Assembly (NCBI RefSeq): GCF_026230105.1
Contig: NW_026614264.1
Coordinates: forward strand, 1-64,000
DNA from: Diorhabda sublineata
Taxonomy: Eukaryota > Arthropoda > Insecta > Coleoptera > Chrysomelidae
Length of the DNA stretch: 64,000 nucleotides
Reading direction: 5' to 3'
Below, piece by piece: positions 24,201 through 37,916 of this stretch. Numbering within the stretch: the first letter of the stretch is position 1; the number at the start of each line of letters is the position of its first letter. The notes under the pieces were generated by a model. That model made no database searches. It saw only the letters and a list, made by a program, of their open reading frames with translations, and was not told the DNA's origin. Made by a program: the position numbers and the translations under genes.

Positions 24201-24690
24201 AATTTCAACATTCCTTATATATTTGAGTGAGTTCGCATCTAACTCTGTCAGATATCGTCGACTAACATCCATTGAAGCCCATTGAAGTCAACTGTCACTT
24301 TGTGTTAGTTGAAAATTTTCAAAGTCTGTCTTCCTCATTTGAAGTCGAATTTCAACATTTCTTATATATTTGAGTGAGTTCGCATCTAACTCTGTCAGAT
24401 ATCGTCGATTAACATCCATTGAAGCCAATTGAAGTCAACTGTCACTTTGTGTTAATTGGAAATTTCCAAAGTCTACCTTCCTCATTTGAAGTCGAATTTC
24501 AACATTTCTTATATATTTGAGTGAGTTCGCATCTAACTCTGTCAGATATCGTCGAATAAAATCCATTGAAGCCCATTGAGGTCAACTGTCACTTTGTGTT
24601 AACTGAAAATTTTCAAAGTTTATCTTCCTCATTTGAAGTCGAATTTTAACATTTCTCATATATTCGAGTGAGTTCGCATCTAACTTTGTC
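21218..24690 (+). repeat. Domain 3 tail: A-type monomers with shuffled order
   Basis: About 24 monomers of the A set in a broken order. The GGGTGAGTAAGC/GACTAAC and GTTAGTTG monomers are repeated in short runs (for example 22600-22720, 23040-23160 and 23195-23310) instead of occurring once per unit. A short section at about 21580-21800 (TTTTAGTGAGTTC, GAATATCATCC, ACTTGGTG, CAATTCTTAT, GTGATTTCGC) matches 1265-1480, some 20.3 kb upstream, and I found it nowhere between. Only satellite sequence is present. Confidence 0.75.
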
Positions 24691-27600
24691 AGATATCGTC
24701 GATTAACATCCATTGAAGCCCATTGAAGTCAACTGTCACTTTGTGTTAATTGAAAATTTTCAAAGTCTATCTTCCTCATTTGAAGTCGAATTTCAACATT
24801 TCTTATATATTTGAGTGAGTTCGCATCTAACTCGGTCAGATATCGTCGATTAACATCCATTGAAGCCCATTGAAGTCAACTGTCACTTTGTGTTAATTGA
24901 AAATTTTCAAAGTCTATCTTCCTCATTTGAAGTCGAATTTCAACATTTCTTATATATTCGAGTGAGTTCGCATCTAACTCTGTCAAATATCGTCGATTAA
25001 CATCCATTGAAGCCCATTGAAGTCAACTGTCACTTTGTGTTAATTGAAAATTTTCGAAGTCTATCTTCCTCATTTGAAGTCGAATTTCAACATTTCTTAT
25101 ATATTTGAGTGAGTTCGCAGCTAACTTTTTCAGATATCGTCGATTAACATCCATTGAAGCCCATTGAAGTCAACTTTCACTTTGTGTTAATTGAAAATTT
25201 TCAAAGTCTATCTTCCTCATTTGAAGTCGAATTCCAACATTTCTTATATATTTGGGTGAGTAAGCATCTAACTCTGTCAGATATCGTCGACTAACATCCA
25301 TTGAAGCCCATTGAAGTCAACTGTCACTTTGTGTTAGTTGAAAATTTTCAAAGTCTGTCTTCCTCATTTGAAGTCGAATTTCAACATTTCTTAAATATTT
25401 GAGTGAGTTCGCATCTAACTCTGTCAGATATCGTCGATTAACATCCATTGAAGCCAATTGAAGTCAACTGTCACTTTGTGTTAATTGGAAATTTTCAAAG
25501 TCTACCTTCCTCATTTGAAGTCGAATTTCAACATTTCTTATATATTTGAGTGAGTTCGCATCTAACTCTGTCAGATATCGTCGAATAAAATCCATTGAAG
25601 CCCATTGAGGTCAACTGTCACTTTGTGTTAACTGAAAATTTTCAAAGTTTATCTTCCTCATTTGAAGTCGAATTTTAACATTTCTCATATATTCGAGTGA
25701 GTTCGCATCTAACTTTGTCAGATATCGTCGATTAACATCCATTGAAGCCCATTGAAGTCAACTGTCACTTTGTGTTAATTGAAAATTTTCAAAGTCTATC
25801 TTCCTCATTTGAAGTCGAATTTCAACATTTCTTATATATTTGAGTGAGTTCGCATCTAACTCTGTCAGATATCGTCGATTAACATCCATTGAAGCCCATT
25901 GAATTCAACTGTCACTTTGTGTTAATTGAAAATTTTAAAAGTCTATCTTCCTCATTTGAAGTCGAATTTCAACATTTCTTATATATTTGAGTGAGTTCGC
26001 AGCTAACTTTTTCAGATATCGTCGATTAACATCCATTGAAGCCCATTGAAGTCAACTTTCACTTTGTGTTAATTGAAAATTTTCAAAGTCTATCTTCCTC
26101 ATTTGAAGTCGAATTCCAACATTTCTTATATATTTGGGTGAGTAAGCATCTAACTCTGTCAGATATCGTCGACTAACATCCATTGAAGCCCATTGAAGTC
26201 AACTGTCACTTTGTGTTAGTTGAAAATTTTCAAAGTCTATCTTCCTCATTTGAAGTCGAATTTCAACATTTCTTATATATTTGAGTGAGTTCGCATCTAA
26301 CTCTGTCAGATATCGTCGATTAACATCCATTGAAGCCAATTGAAGTCAACTGTCACTTTGTGTTAATTGGAAATTTTCAAAGTCTACCTTCCTCATTTGA
26401 AGTCGAATTTCAACATTTCTTATATATTTGAGTGAGTTCGCATCTAACTCTGTCAGATATCGTCGAATGAAATCCATTGAAGCCCATTGAGGTCAACTGT
26501 CACTTTGTGTTAATTGAAAATTTTTAAAGTCTATCTTCCTCATTTGAAGTCGAATTTCAACATTTCTTATATATTTGAGTCAGTTCCCATCTAACTTTGT
26601 CAGATATCATCGAATAACATCCATTGAAGCCCATTGAGGTCAACTGTCCCTTTGTGATAATTGAAAATTTTCAAAGTCTATCTTCCTCATTTGAAGTCGA
26701 ATTTCAACATTTCTTATATATTTGAGTTAGTTCGCATCTAACTCTGTCAGATATCGTCGAATAACATCCATTGAATCCCATTGAGGTCAACTGTCACTTT
26801 GTGTTAATTGAAAATTTTCAAAGTCTATCTTCCTCATTTGAAGTCGAATTTCAACATTTCTTATATATTTGAGTCAGTTCGCATCTAACTCTGTCAGATA
26901 TCGTCGAATAACATCCATTGAATCCCATGGAGGTCAACTGTCACTTTGTGTTAATTGAAAATTTTCAAAGTCTATTTTCCTCATTTGAAGTCGAATTTCA
27001 ACATTTCTTATATATTTGAGTGAGTTCGCATCTAACTCTGTCAGATATCGTCGAATAACATCCATTGAAGCCCATTGAGGTCAACTGTCACTTTGTGTTA
27101 ATTGAAAATTTTCAAAGTCTATTTTCCTCATTTGAAGTCGAATTTCAACATTTCTTATATATTTGAGTGAGTTCGCATCTAACTCTGTGAGATATCGTCG
27201 ATTAACATCCATTGAAGCCCATTGAAGTCAACTGTCACTTTGTGTTAATTGAAAATTTTCAAAGTCTATTTTCCTCATTTGAAGTCGAATTTCAACATTT
27301 CTTATATATTTGAGTGAGTTCGCATCTAACTCTGTGAGATATCGTCGATTAACATCCATTGAAGCCCATTGAAGTCAACTGTCACTTTGTGTTAATTGAA
27401 AATTTTCAAAGTCTATCTTCCTCATTTGAAGTCGAATTTCAACATTTCTTATATATTTGAGTGAGTTCGCATCTAACTCTGTCAGATATCGTCGATTAAC
27501 ATCCATTGAAGCCCATTGAAGTCAACTGTCACTTTGTGTTAATTGAAAATTTTCAAAGTCTATCTTCCTCATTTGAAGTCGAATTTCAACATTTCTTATA

Positions 27601-28170
27601 TATTTGAGTGAGTTCGCATCTAACTCTGTCAGATATCGTCGATTAACATCCATTGAAGCCCATTGAAGTCAACTGTCACTTTGTGTTAATTGAAAATTTT
27701 CAAAGTCTATCTTCCTCATTTGAAGTCGAATTTCAACATTTCTTATATATTTGAGTGAGTTCGCAGCTAACTTTGTCAGATATCGTCGATTAACATCAAT
27801 TGAAGCCCATTGAAGTCAACTTTCACTTTGTGTTAATTGAAAATTTTCAAAGTCTATCTTCCTCATTTGAAGTCGAATTTCAACATTTATTATATAATTG
27901 AGTGAGTAAGCATCTAACTCTGTCAGATATCGTCGAATAACATCCATTGAAGCCCATTGAAGTCAACTGTCACTTTGTGTTAGTTGAAAATTTTCAAAGT
28001 CTATCTTCCTCATTTGAAGTCGAATTTCAACATTTCTTATATATTTGAGTGAGTTCGCATCTAACTCTGTCAGATATCGTCGATTAACATCCATTGAAGC
28101 CCATTGAAGTCAACTGTCACTTTGTGTTAATTGAAAATTTTCAAAGTCTATCTTCCTCATTTGAAGTCGA
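24690..28170 (+). repeat. 3.5-kb segmental duplication, copy 1
   Basis: This segment aligns with 29100-32430 at an offset of 4409 bp, dropping to 4262 bp after about 27.4 kb because copy 2 has one monomer fewer. Rare markers line up: GTCGAATGAAATCC (about 26461/30870), AGTTCCCATC (26586/30995), CCCATGGAGG and ATTATATAAT (27889/32151). Private single-base differences include GTCAAATATCG near 24985 and TTAAATATTTG near 25392 in this copy. Boundaries are accurate to about one monomer. Confidence 0.83.
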
Positions 28171-29100
28171 ATTTCAACATTTCTTATATATTTGAGTGAG
28201 TTCCAACTAACTTTGTCAGATATCGTCGATTAACATCCATTGAAGCCCATTGAAGTCAACTGTCACTTTGTGTTAATTGAAAATTTTCAAAGTCTATCTT
28301 CCTCATTTGAAGTCGAATTTCAACATTTCTTATATATTTTAGTGAGTAAGCATCTAACTCTGTCAGATATCGTCGAATAAAATCCATTGAAGCCCATTGA
28401 GGTCAACTGTCACTTTGTGTTAACTGAAAATTTTCAAAGTTTATCTTCCTCATTTGAAGTCGAATTTCAACATTTCTTATATATTTGATTGAGTTCGCAT
28501 CTAACTCTGTGAGATATCGTCGATTAACATCCATTGAAGCCCATTGAAGTCAACTGTCACTTTGTGTTAATTGAAAATTTTCAAAGTCTATCTTCCTCAT
28601 TTGAAGTCGAATTTCAACATTTCTTATATATTTGAGTGAGTTCGCATCTAACTCGGTCAGATATCGTCGATTAACATCCATTGAAGCCCATTGAAGTCAA
28701 CTGTCACTTTGTGTTAATTGAAAATTTTCAAAGTCTATCTTCCTCATTTGAAGTCGAATTTCAACATTTCTTATATATTTGAGTGAGTTCGCAACTAACT
28801 TTGTCAGATATCGTCGATTAACATCCATTGAAGCCCATTGAAGTCAACTGTCACTTTGTGTTAATTGAAAATTTTCAAAGTCTATCTTCCTCATTTGAAG
28901 TCGAATTTCAACATTTCTTATATATTTGAGTGAGTTCGCATCTAACTCTGTCAGATATCGTCGAATAAAATCCATTGAAGCCCATTGAGGTCAACTGTCA
29001 CTTTGTGTTAACTGAAAATTTTCAAAGTTTATCTTCCTCATTTGAAGTCGAATTTCAACATTTCTTATATATTTGATTGAGTTCGCATCTAACTCTGTGA
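28171..29100 (+). repeat. Spacer monomers between the two 3.5-kb copies
   Basis: About six ordinary monomers. They include TTCCAACTAAC near 28201 (1 bp short), TTTTAGTGAGTAAGC near 28338, and two GAATAAAATCC/TTGATTGAG/TGTGAG units near 28371-28510 and 28970-29100. The second of those leads into copy 2. The TTGATTGAG monomer also lies 33 monomers upstream near 23633 (offset 4850 bp). No non-satellite sequence is present. Confidence 0.7.
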
Positions 29101-32100
29101 GATATCGTCGATTAACATCCATTGAAGCCCATTGAAGTCAACTGTCACTTTGTGTTAATTGAAAATTTTCAAAGTCTATCTTCCTCATTTGAAGTCGAAT
29201 TTCAACATTTCTTATATATTTGAGTGAGTTCGCATCTAACTCGGTCAGATATCGTCGATTAACATCCATTGAAGCCCATTGAAGTCAACTGTCACTTTGT
29301 GTTAATTGAAAATTTTCAAAGTCTATCTTCCTCATTTGAAGTCGAATTTCAACATTTCTTATATATTCGAGTGAGTTCGCATCTAACTCTGTCAGATATC
29401 GTCGATTAACATCCATTGAAGCCCATTGAAGTCAACTGTCACTTTGTGTTAATTGAAAATTTTCGAAGTCTATCTTCCTCATTTGAAGTCGAATTTCAAC
29501 ATTTCTTATATATTTGAGTGAGTTCGCAGCTAACTTTTTCAGATATCGTCGATTAACATCCATTGAAGCCCATTGAAGTCAACTTTCACTTTGTGTTAAT
29601 TGAAAATTTTCAAAGTCTATCTTCCTCATTTGAAGTCGAATTCCAACATTTCTTATATATTTGGGTGAGTAAGCATCTAACTCTGTCAGATATCGTCGAC
29701 TAACATCCATTGAAGCCCATTGAAGTCAACTGTCACTTTGTGTTAGTTGAAAATTTTCAAAGTCTGTCTTCCTCATTTGAAGTCGAATTTCAACATTTCT
29801 TATATATTTGAGTGAATTCGCATCTAACTCTGTCAGATATCGTCGATTAACATCCATTGAAGCCAATTGAAGTCAACTGTCACTTTGTGTTAATTGGAAA
29901 TTTTCAAAGTCTACCTTCCTCATTTGAAGTCGAATTTCAACATTTCTTATATATTTGAGTGAGTTCGCATCTAACTCTGTCAGATATCGTCGAATAAAAT
30001 CCATTGAAGCCCATTGAGGTCAACTGTCACTTTGTGTTAACTGAAAATTTTCAAAGTTTATCTTCCTCATTTGAAGTCGAATTTTAACATTTCTCATATA
30101 TTCGAGTGAGTTCGCATCTAACTTTGTCAGATATCGTCGATTAACATCCATTGAAGCCCATTGAAGTCAACTGTCACTTTGTGTTAATTGAAAATTTTCA
30201 AAGTCTATCTTCCTCATTTGAAGTCGAATTTCAACATTTCTTATATATTTGAGTGAGTTCGCATCTAACTCTGTCAGATATCGTCGATTAACATCCATTG
30301 AAGCCCATTGAATTCAACTGTCACTTTGTGTTAATTGAAAATTTTAAAAGTCTATCTTCCTCATTTGAAGTCGAATTTCAACATTTCTTATATATTTGAG
30401 TGAGTTCGCAGCTAACTTTTTCAGATATCGTCGATTAACATCCATTGAAGCCCATTGAAGTCAACTTTCACTTTGTGTTAATTGAAAATTTTCAAAGTCT
30501 ATCTTCCTCATTTGAAGTCGAATTCCAACATTTCTTATATATTTGGGTGAGTAAGCATCTAACTCTGTCAGATATCGTCGACTAACATCCATTGAAGCCC
30601 ATTGAAGTCAACTGTCACTTTGTGTTAGTTGAAAATTTTCAAAGTCTATCTTCCTCATTTGAAGTCGAATTTCAACATTTCTTATATATTTGAGTGAGTT
30701 CGCATCTAACTCTGTCAGATATCGTCGATTAACATCCATTGAAGCCAATTGAAGTCAACTGTCACTTTGTGTTAATTGGAAATTTTCAAAGTCTACCTTC
30801 CTCATTTGAAGTCGAATTTCAACATTTCTTATATATTTGAGTGAGTTCGCATCTAACTCTGTCAGATATCGTCGAATGAAATCCATTGAAGCCCATTGAG
30901 GTCAACTGTCACTTTGTGTTAATTGAAAATTTTTAAAGTCTATCTTCCTCATTTGAAGTCGAATTTCAACATTTCTTATATATTTGAGTCAGTTCCCATC
31001 TAACTTTGTCAGATATCATCGAATAACATCCATTGAAGCCCATTGAGGTCAACTGTCCCTTTGTGATAATTGAAAATTTTCAAAGTCTATCTTCCTCATT
31101 TGAAGTCGAATTTCAACATTTCTTATATATTTGAGTTAGTTCGCATCTAACTCTGTCAGATATCGTCGAATAACATCCATTGAATCCCATTGAGGTCAAC
31201 TGTCACTTTGTGTTAATTGAAAATTTTCAAAGTCTATCTTCCTCATTTGAAGTCGAATTTCAACATTTCTTATATATTTGAGTCAGTTCGCATCTAACTC
31301 TGTCAGATATCGTCGAATAACATCCATTGAATCCCATGGAGGTCAACTGTCACTTTGTGTTAATTGAAAATTTTCAAAGTCTATTTTCCTCATTTGAAGT
31401 CGAATTTCAACATTTCTTATATATTTGAGTGAGTTCGCATCTAACTCTGTCAGATATCGTCGAATAACATCCATTGAAGCCCATTGAGGTCAACTGTCAC
31501 TTTGTGTTAATTGAAAATTTTCAAAGTCTATTTTCCTCATTTGAAGTCGAATTTCAACATTTCTTATATATTTGAGTGAGTTCGCATCTAACTCTGTGAG
31601 ATATCGTCGATTAACATCCATTGAAGCCCATTGAAGTCAACTGTCACTTTGTGTTAATTGAAAATTTTCAAAGTCTATTTTCCTCATTTGAAGTCGAATT
31701 TCAACATTTCTTATATAGTTGAGTGAGTTCGCATCTAACTCTGTGAGATATCGTCGATTAACATCCATTGAAGCCCATTGAAGTCAACTGTCACTTTGTG
31801 TTAATTGAAAATTTTCAAAGTCTATCTTCCTCATTTGAAGTCGAATTTCAACATTTCTTATATATTTGAGTGAGTTCGCATCTAACTCTGTCAGATATCG
31901 TCGATTAACATCCATTGAAGCCCATTGAAGTCAACTGTCACTTTGTGTTAATTGAAAATTTTCAAAGTCTATCTTCCTCATTTGAAGTCGAATTTCAACA
32001 TTTCTTATATATTTGAGTGAGTTCGCAGCTAACTTTGTCAGATATCGTCGATTAACATCAATTGAAGCCCATTGAAGTCAACTTTCACTTTGTGTTAATT

Positions 32101-32430
32101 GAAAATTTTCAAAGTCTATCTTCCTCATTTGAAGTCGAATTTCAACATTTATTATATAATTGAGTGAGTAAGCATCTAACTCTGTCAGATATCGTCGAAT
32201 AACATCCATTGAAGCCCATTGAAGTCAACTGTCACTTTGTGTTAGTTGAAAATTTTCAAAGTCTATCTTCCTCATTTGAAGTCGAATTTCAACATTTCTT
32301 ATATATTTGAGTGAGTTCGCATCTAACTCTGTCAGATATCGTCGATTAACATCCATTGAAGCCCATTGAAGTCAACTGTCACTTTGTGTTAATTGAAAAT
32401 TTTCAAAGTCTATCTTCCTCATTTGAAGTC
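29100..32430 (+). repeat. 3.5-kb segmental duplication, copy 2
   Basis: This is the second copy of 24690-28170. Private changes seen here include GAGTGAATTCGC near 29812 and TATATAGTTGAG near 31717. The ATTATATAAT monomer near 32151 is itself repeated five monomers later at 32886 (735 bp), so the 3' end of this copy has been extended by a further local duplication at about 32.3-33.1 kb. Confidence 0.82.
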
Positions 32431-33171
32431 GAATTCCAACATTTCTTATATATTTTAGTGAGTAAGCATCTAACTCTGTCAGATATCGTCGAATAACATC
32501 CATTGAAGCCCATTGAAGTCAACTGTCACTTTGTGTTAGTTGAAAATTTTCAAAGTCTATCTTCCTCATTTGAAGTCGAATTTCAACATTTCTTATATAT
32601 TTGAGTGAGTTCGCATCTAACTCTGTCAGATATCGTCGATTAACATCCATTGAAGCCCATTGAAGTCAACTGTCACTTTGTGTTAATTGAAAATTTTCAA
32701 AGTCTATCTTCCTCATTTGAAGTCGAATTTCAACATTTCTTATATATTTGAGTGAGTTCGCAGCTAACTTTGTCAGATATCGTCGATTAACATCAATTGA
32801 AGCCCATTGAAGTCAACTTTCACTTTGTGTTAATTGAAAATTTTCAAAGTCTATCTTCCTCATTTGAAGTCGAATTTCAACATTTATTATATAATTGAGT
32901 GAGTAAGCATCTAACTCTGTCAGATATCGTCGAATAACATCCATTGAAGCCCATTGAAGTCAACTGTCACTTTGTGTTAGTTGAAAATTTTCAAAGTCTA
33001 TCTTCCTCATTTGAAGTCGAATTTCAACATTTCTTATATATTTGAGTGAGTTCGCAACTAACTTTGTCAGATATCGTCGATTAACATCCATTGAAGCCCA
33101 TTGAAGTCAACTGTCACTTTGTGTTAATTGAAAATTTTCAAAGTCTATCTTCCTCATTTGAAGTCGAATTC
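32431..33171 (+). repeat. Five-monomer local repeat of the preceding end
   Basis: The set GCAGCTAAC, CATCAATTG, ATTATATAATTGAGTGAGTAAGC and GTTAGTTG near 32020-32250 recurs near 32760-32990, exactly 735 bp (5 x 147) further on. After it comes a GCAACTAAC monomer near 33054 and one with GAATTCCAAC at about 33167. Satellite only. Confidence 0.75.
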
Positions 33172-34933
33172 CAACATTTCTTATATATTTTAGTGAGTAA
33201 GCATCTAACTCTGTCAGATATCGTCGAATAACATCCATTGAAGCCCATTGAAGTCAACTGTCACTTTGTGTTAGTTGAAAATTTTCAAAGTCTATCTTCC
33301 TCATTTGAAGTCGAATTTCAACATTTCTTATATAATTGAAAGAGTTCGCATCTAACTCTGTCAGATATCGTCGATTAACATCCATTGAAGCCCATTGAAG
33401 TCAACTGTCACTTTGTGTTAATTGAAAATTTTCAAAGTCTATCTTCCTCATTTGAAGTCGAATTTCAACATTTCTTATATATTTGAGTGAGTTCGCATCT
33501 AACTCTGTCAGATATCGTCGATTAACATCCATTGAAGCCTATTGAAGTCAACTGTCACTTTGTGTTAATTGAAAATTTTCAAAGTCTATCTTCCTCATTT
33601 GAAGTCGAATTTCAACATTTCTTATATATTTGAGTGAGTTCGTCTAACTCTGTCAGATATCGTCGAATAAAATCCATTGAAGCCCATTGAGGTCAACTGT
33701 CACTTTGTGTTAACTGAAAATTTTCAAAGTCTATCTTCCTCATTTGAAGTCGAATTTCAACATTTCTTATATATTTGAGTGAGTTCGCATCTAACTCTGT
33801 CAGATATCGTCGATTAACATCCATTGAAGCCCATTGAAGTCAACTGTCACTTTGTGTTAATTGAAAATTTTCAAAGTCTATCTTCCTCATTTGAAGTCGA
33901 ATTTCAACATTTCGTATATATTTGAGTGAGTTCGCAGCTAACTTTGTCAGATATCGTCGATTAACATCCATTGAAGCCCATTGAAGTCAACTGTCACTTT
34001 GTGTTAATTGAAAGTTTTCAAAGTCTATCTTCCTCATTTGAAGTCGAATTTCAACATTTCTTATATATTTGAGTGAGTTCGCAGCTAACTTTGTCAGATA
34101 TCGTCGATTAACATCCATTGAAGCCCATTGAAGTCAACTGTCACTTTGTGTTAATTGAAAATTTTCAAAGTCTATCTTCCTCATTTGAAGTCGAATTTCA
34201 ACATTTCTTATATATTTGAGTGAGTTCGCATCTAACTCTGTCAGATATCGTCGATTAACATCCATTGAAGCCCATTGAAGTCAACTGTCACTTTGTGTTA
34301 ATTGAAAATTTTCAAAGTCTATCTTTCTCATTTGAAGTCGAATTTCAACATTTCTTATATATTTGAGTGAGTTCGCATCTAACTCTGTCAGATATCGTCG
34401 AATAACATCCATTGAAGCCCATTGAAGTCAACTGTCACTTTGTGTTAATTGAAAATTTTCAAAGTCTATCTTCCTCATTTGAAGTCGAATTTCAACATTT
34501 CTTATATATTTGAGTGAGTTCGCATCTAACTCTGTCAGATATCGTCGAATAACATCCATTGAAGCCCATTGAAGTCAACTGTCACTTTGTGTTAATTGAA
34601 AATTTTCAAAGTCTATCTTCCTCATTTGAAGTCGAATTTCAACATTTCTTTTATATTTGAGTGAGTTCGCATCTAACTCTGTCAGATATCGTCGATTAAC
34701 TTCCATTGAAGCCCATTGAAGTCAACTGTCACTTTGTGTTAATTAAAAATTTTCAAAGTCTATCTTCCTCATTTGAAGTCGAATTTCAACATTTCTTATA
34801 TATTTGAGTGAGTTCGCATCTAACTCTGTCAGATATCGTCGATTAACATCCATTGAAGCCCATTGAAGTCAACTGTCACTTTGTGTTAATTGAAAATTTT
34901 CAAAGTCTATCTTCCTCATTTGAAGTCGAATTT
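33172..34933 (+). repeat. Tandem duplication of 12 monomers, copy 1 (1762 bp)
   Basis: Rare markers recur at exactly 1762 bp: TTGAAAGAGTTC (33336/35098), the 2-bp-shorter AGTTCGTCTAAC (33641/35403), TTTCTTTTATATTTG (near 34649/36411), AACTTCCATTG (34701/36463) and AATTAAAAATTTTC (near 34743/36505). The length is 12 x 147 minus the 2 bp missing in the AGTTCGTCTAAC monomer. The copies touch, so this is a true tandem duplication. I spotted only about five base differences, for example TTTCGTATAT near 33912 and ATCTTTCTC near 34322, which are unique to this copy. Confidence 0.9.
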
Positions 34934-36695
34934 CAACATTTCTTATATATTTTAGTGAGTAAGCATCTAACTCTGTCAGATATCGTCGAATAACATCCAT
35001 TGAAGCCCATTGAAGTCAACTGTCACTTTGTGTTAGTTGAAAATTTTCAAAGTCTATCTTCCTCATTTGAAGTCGAATTTCAACATTTCTTATATAATTG
35101 AAAGAGTTCGCATCTAACTCTGTCAGATATCGTCGATTAACATCCATTGAAGCCCATTGAAGTCAACTGTCACTTTGTGTTAATTGAAAATTTTCAAAGT
35201 CTATCTTCCTCATTTGAAGTCGAATTTCAACATTTCTTATATATTTGAGTGAGTTCGCATCTAACTCTGTCAGATATCGTCGATTAACATCCATTGAAGC
35301 CTATTGAAGTCAACTGTCACTTTGTGTTAATTGAAAATTTTCAAAGTCTATCTTCCTCATTTGAAGTCGAATTTCAACATTTCTTATATATTTGAGTGAG
35401 TTCGTCTAACTCTGTCAGATATCGTCGAATAAAATCCATTGAAGCCCATTGAGGTCAACTGTCACTTTGTGTTAACTGAAAATTTTCAAAGTCTATCTTC
35501 CTCATTTGAAGTCGAATTTCAACATTTCTTATATATTTGAGTGAGTTCGCATCTAACTCTGTCAGATATCGTCGATTAACATCCATTGAAGCCCATTGAA
35601 GTCAACTGTCACTTTGTGTTAATTGAAAATTTTCAAAGTCTATCTTCCTCATTTGAAGTCGAATTTCAACATTTCTTATATATTTGAGTGAGTTCGCAGC
35701 TAACTTTGTCAGATATCGTCGATTAACATCCATTGAAGCCCATTGAAGTCAACTGTCACTTTGTGTTAATTGAAAGTTTTCAAAGTCTATCTTCCTCATT
35801 TGAAGTCGAATTTCAACATTTCTTATATATTTGAGTGAGTTCGCAGCTAACTTTGTCAGATATCGTCGATTAACATCCATTGAAGCCCATTGAAGTCAAC
35901 TGTCACTTTGTGTTAATTGAAAATTTTCAAAGTCTATCTTCCTCATTTGAAGTCGAATTTCAACATTTCTTATATATTTGAGTGAGTTCGCATCTAACTC
36001 TGTCAGATATCGTCGATTAACATCCATTGAAACCCATTGAAGTCAACTGTCACTTTGTGTTAATTGAAAATTTTCAAAGTCTATCTTCCTCATTTGAAGT
36101 CGAATTTCAACATTTCTTATATATTTGAGTGAGTTCGCATCTAACTCTGTCAGATATCGTCGAATAACATCCATTGAAGCCCATTGAAGTCAACTGTCAC
36201 TTTGTGTTAATTGAAAATTTTCAAAGTCTATCTTCCTCATTTGAAGTCGAATTTCAACATTTCTTATATATTTGAGTGAGTTCGCATCTAACTCTGTCAG
36301 ATATCGTCGAATAACATCAATTGAAGCCCATTGAAGTCAACTGTCACTTTGTGTTAATTGAAAATTTTCAAAGTCTATCTTCCTCATTTGAAGTCGAATT
36401 TCAACATTTCTTTTATATTTGAGTGAGTTCGCATCTAACTCTGTCAGATATCGTCGATTAACTTCCATTGAAGCCCATTGAAGTCAACTGTCACTTTGTG
36501 TTAATTAAAAATTTTCAAAGTCTATCTTCCTCATTTGAAGTCGAATTTCAACATTTCTTATATATTTGAGTGAGTTCGCATCTAACTCTGTCAGATATCG
36601 TCGATTAACATCCATTGAAGCCCATTGAAGTCAACTGTCACTTTGTGTTAATTGAAAATTTTCAAAGTCTATCTTCCTCATTTGAAGTCGAATTT
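34934..36695 (+). repeat. Tandem duplication of 12 monomers, copy 2 (1762 bp)
   Basis: This is the second, adjoining copy of 33172-34933. Private changes include GAAACCCATTG near 36029 and CATCAATTG near 36316. Its last 400 bases also serve as the beginning of the following 11-monomer duplication, so the two events overlap. As a result the TTTCTTTTATATTTG / AACTTCCATTG / AATTAAAAATTTTC set occurs three times, near 34.65, 36.41 and 38.03 kb. Confidence 0.9.
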
Positions 36696-37916
36696 CAACA
36701 TTCCTTATATATTTGAGTGAGTTCGCATCTAACTCTGTCAGATATTGTCGAATAACATCCATTGAATCCCATTGAGGTCAACTGTCACTTTGTGTTAATT
36801 GAAAATTTTCAAAGTCTATCTTCCTCACTTTAAGTGGAATTTCAACATTCCTTATATATTTGAGTGAGTTCGCATCTAACTCTGTCAGATATCGTCGATT
36901 AACATCCATTGAAGCCCATTGAAGTCAACTGTCACTTTGTGTTAATTGAAAATTTTCAAAGTCTATCTTCCTCATTTGAAGTCGAATTTCAACATTTCTT
37001 ATATATTTGAGTGAGTTCGCATCTAACTCTGTCAGATATCGTCGATTAACATCCATTGAAGCCCATTGAAGTCAACTGTCACTTTGTGTTAATTGAAAAT
37101 TTTCAAAGTCTATCTTCCTCATTTGAAGTCGAATTTCAACATTTCTTATATATTTGAGTGAGTTCGCATCTAACTCTGTCAGATATCGTCGATTAACATC
37201 CATTGAAGCCCATTGAAGTCAACTGTCACTTTGTGTTAATTGAAAATTTTCAAAGTCTATCTTCCTCATTTGAAGTCGAATTTCAACATTCCTTATATAT
37301 TTGAGTGAGTTCGCATCTAACTCTGTCAGATATTGTCGAATAACATCCATTGAATCCCATTGAGGTCAACTGTCACTTTGTGTTAATTGAAAATTTTCAA
37401 AGTCTATCTTCCTCATTTGAAGTCGAATTCCAACATTTCTTATATATTTGAGTGAGTTCGCATCTAACACTGTCAGATATCGTCGAATAACATCCATTGA
37501 AGCCCATTGAGGTCAACTGTCACTTTGTGTTAATTGAAAATTTTCAGTCTATTTTCCTCATTTGAAGTCGAATTTCAACATTTCTTATATATTTGAGTGA
37601 GTTCGCATCTAACTCTGTCAGATATCGTCGATTAACATCCATTGAAGCCCATTGAAGTCAACTGTCACTTTGTGTTAATTGAAAATTTTCAAAGTCTATC
37701 TTCCTCATTTGGAGTCGAATTTCAACATTTCTTATATATTTGAGTGAGTTCGCATCTAACTTTGTCAGTTATCATCGAAAAACATCCATTGAAGCCCATA
37801 GAAGCCAACTGTCACTTTGTGTTAATTGAAAATTTTCAAAGTCTATCTTTCTCATTTGAAGTCGAATTTCAACATTTCTTATATATTTGAGTGAGTTCGC
37901 ATCTAACTCTGTCAGA
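36302..37916 (+). repeat. Tandem duplication of 11 monomers, copy 1 (1615 bp)
   Basis: Markers recur at exactly 1615 bp: TTTTATATTTG (36411/38026), CACTTTAAGTGGAATTTC (36826/38441), GATATTGTCGAATAAC, TTTTCAGTCTATTTTCC (2 bp short) and CAGTTATCATCG (37766/39381). The length is 11 x 147 minus the 2 bp lost in the TTTTCAGTC monomer. The copies adjoin. CACTTTAAGTGG replaces CATTTGAAGTCG in one monomer and creates a CACTTNAAGTG near-palindrome found only in this pair. Confidence 0.9.
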
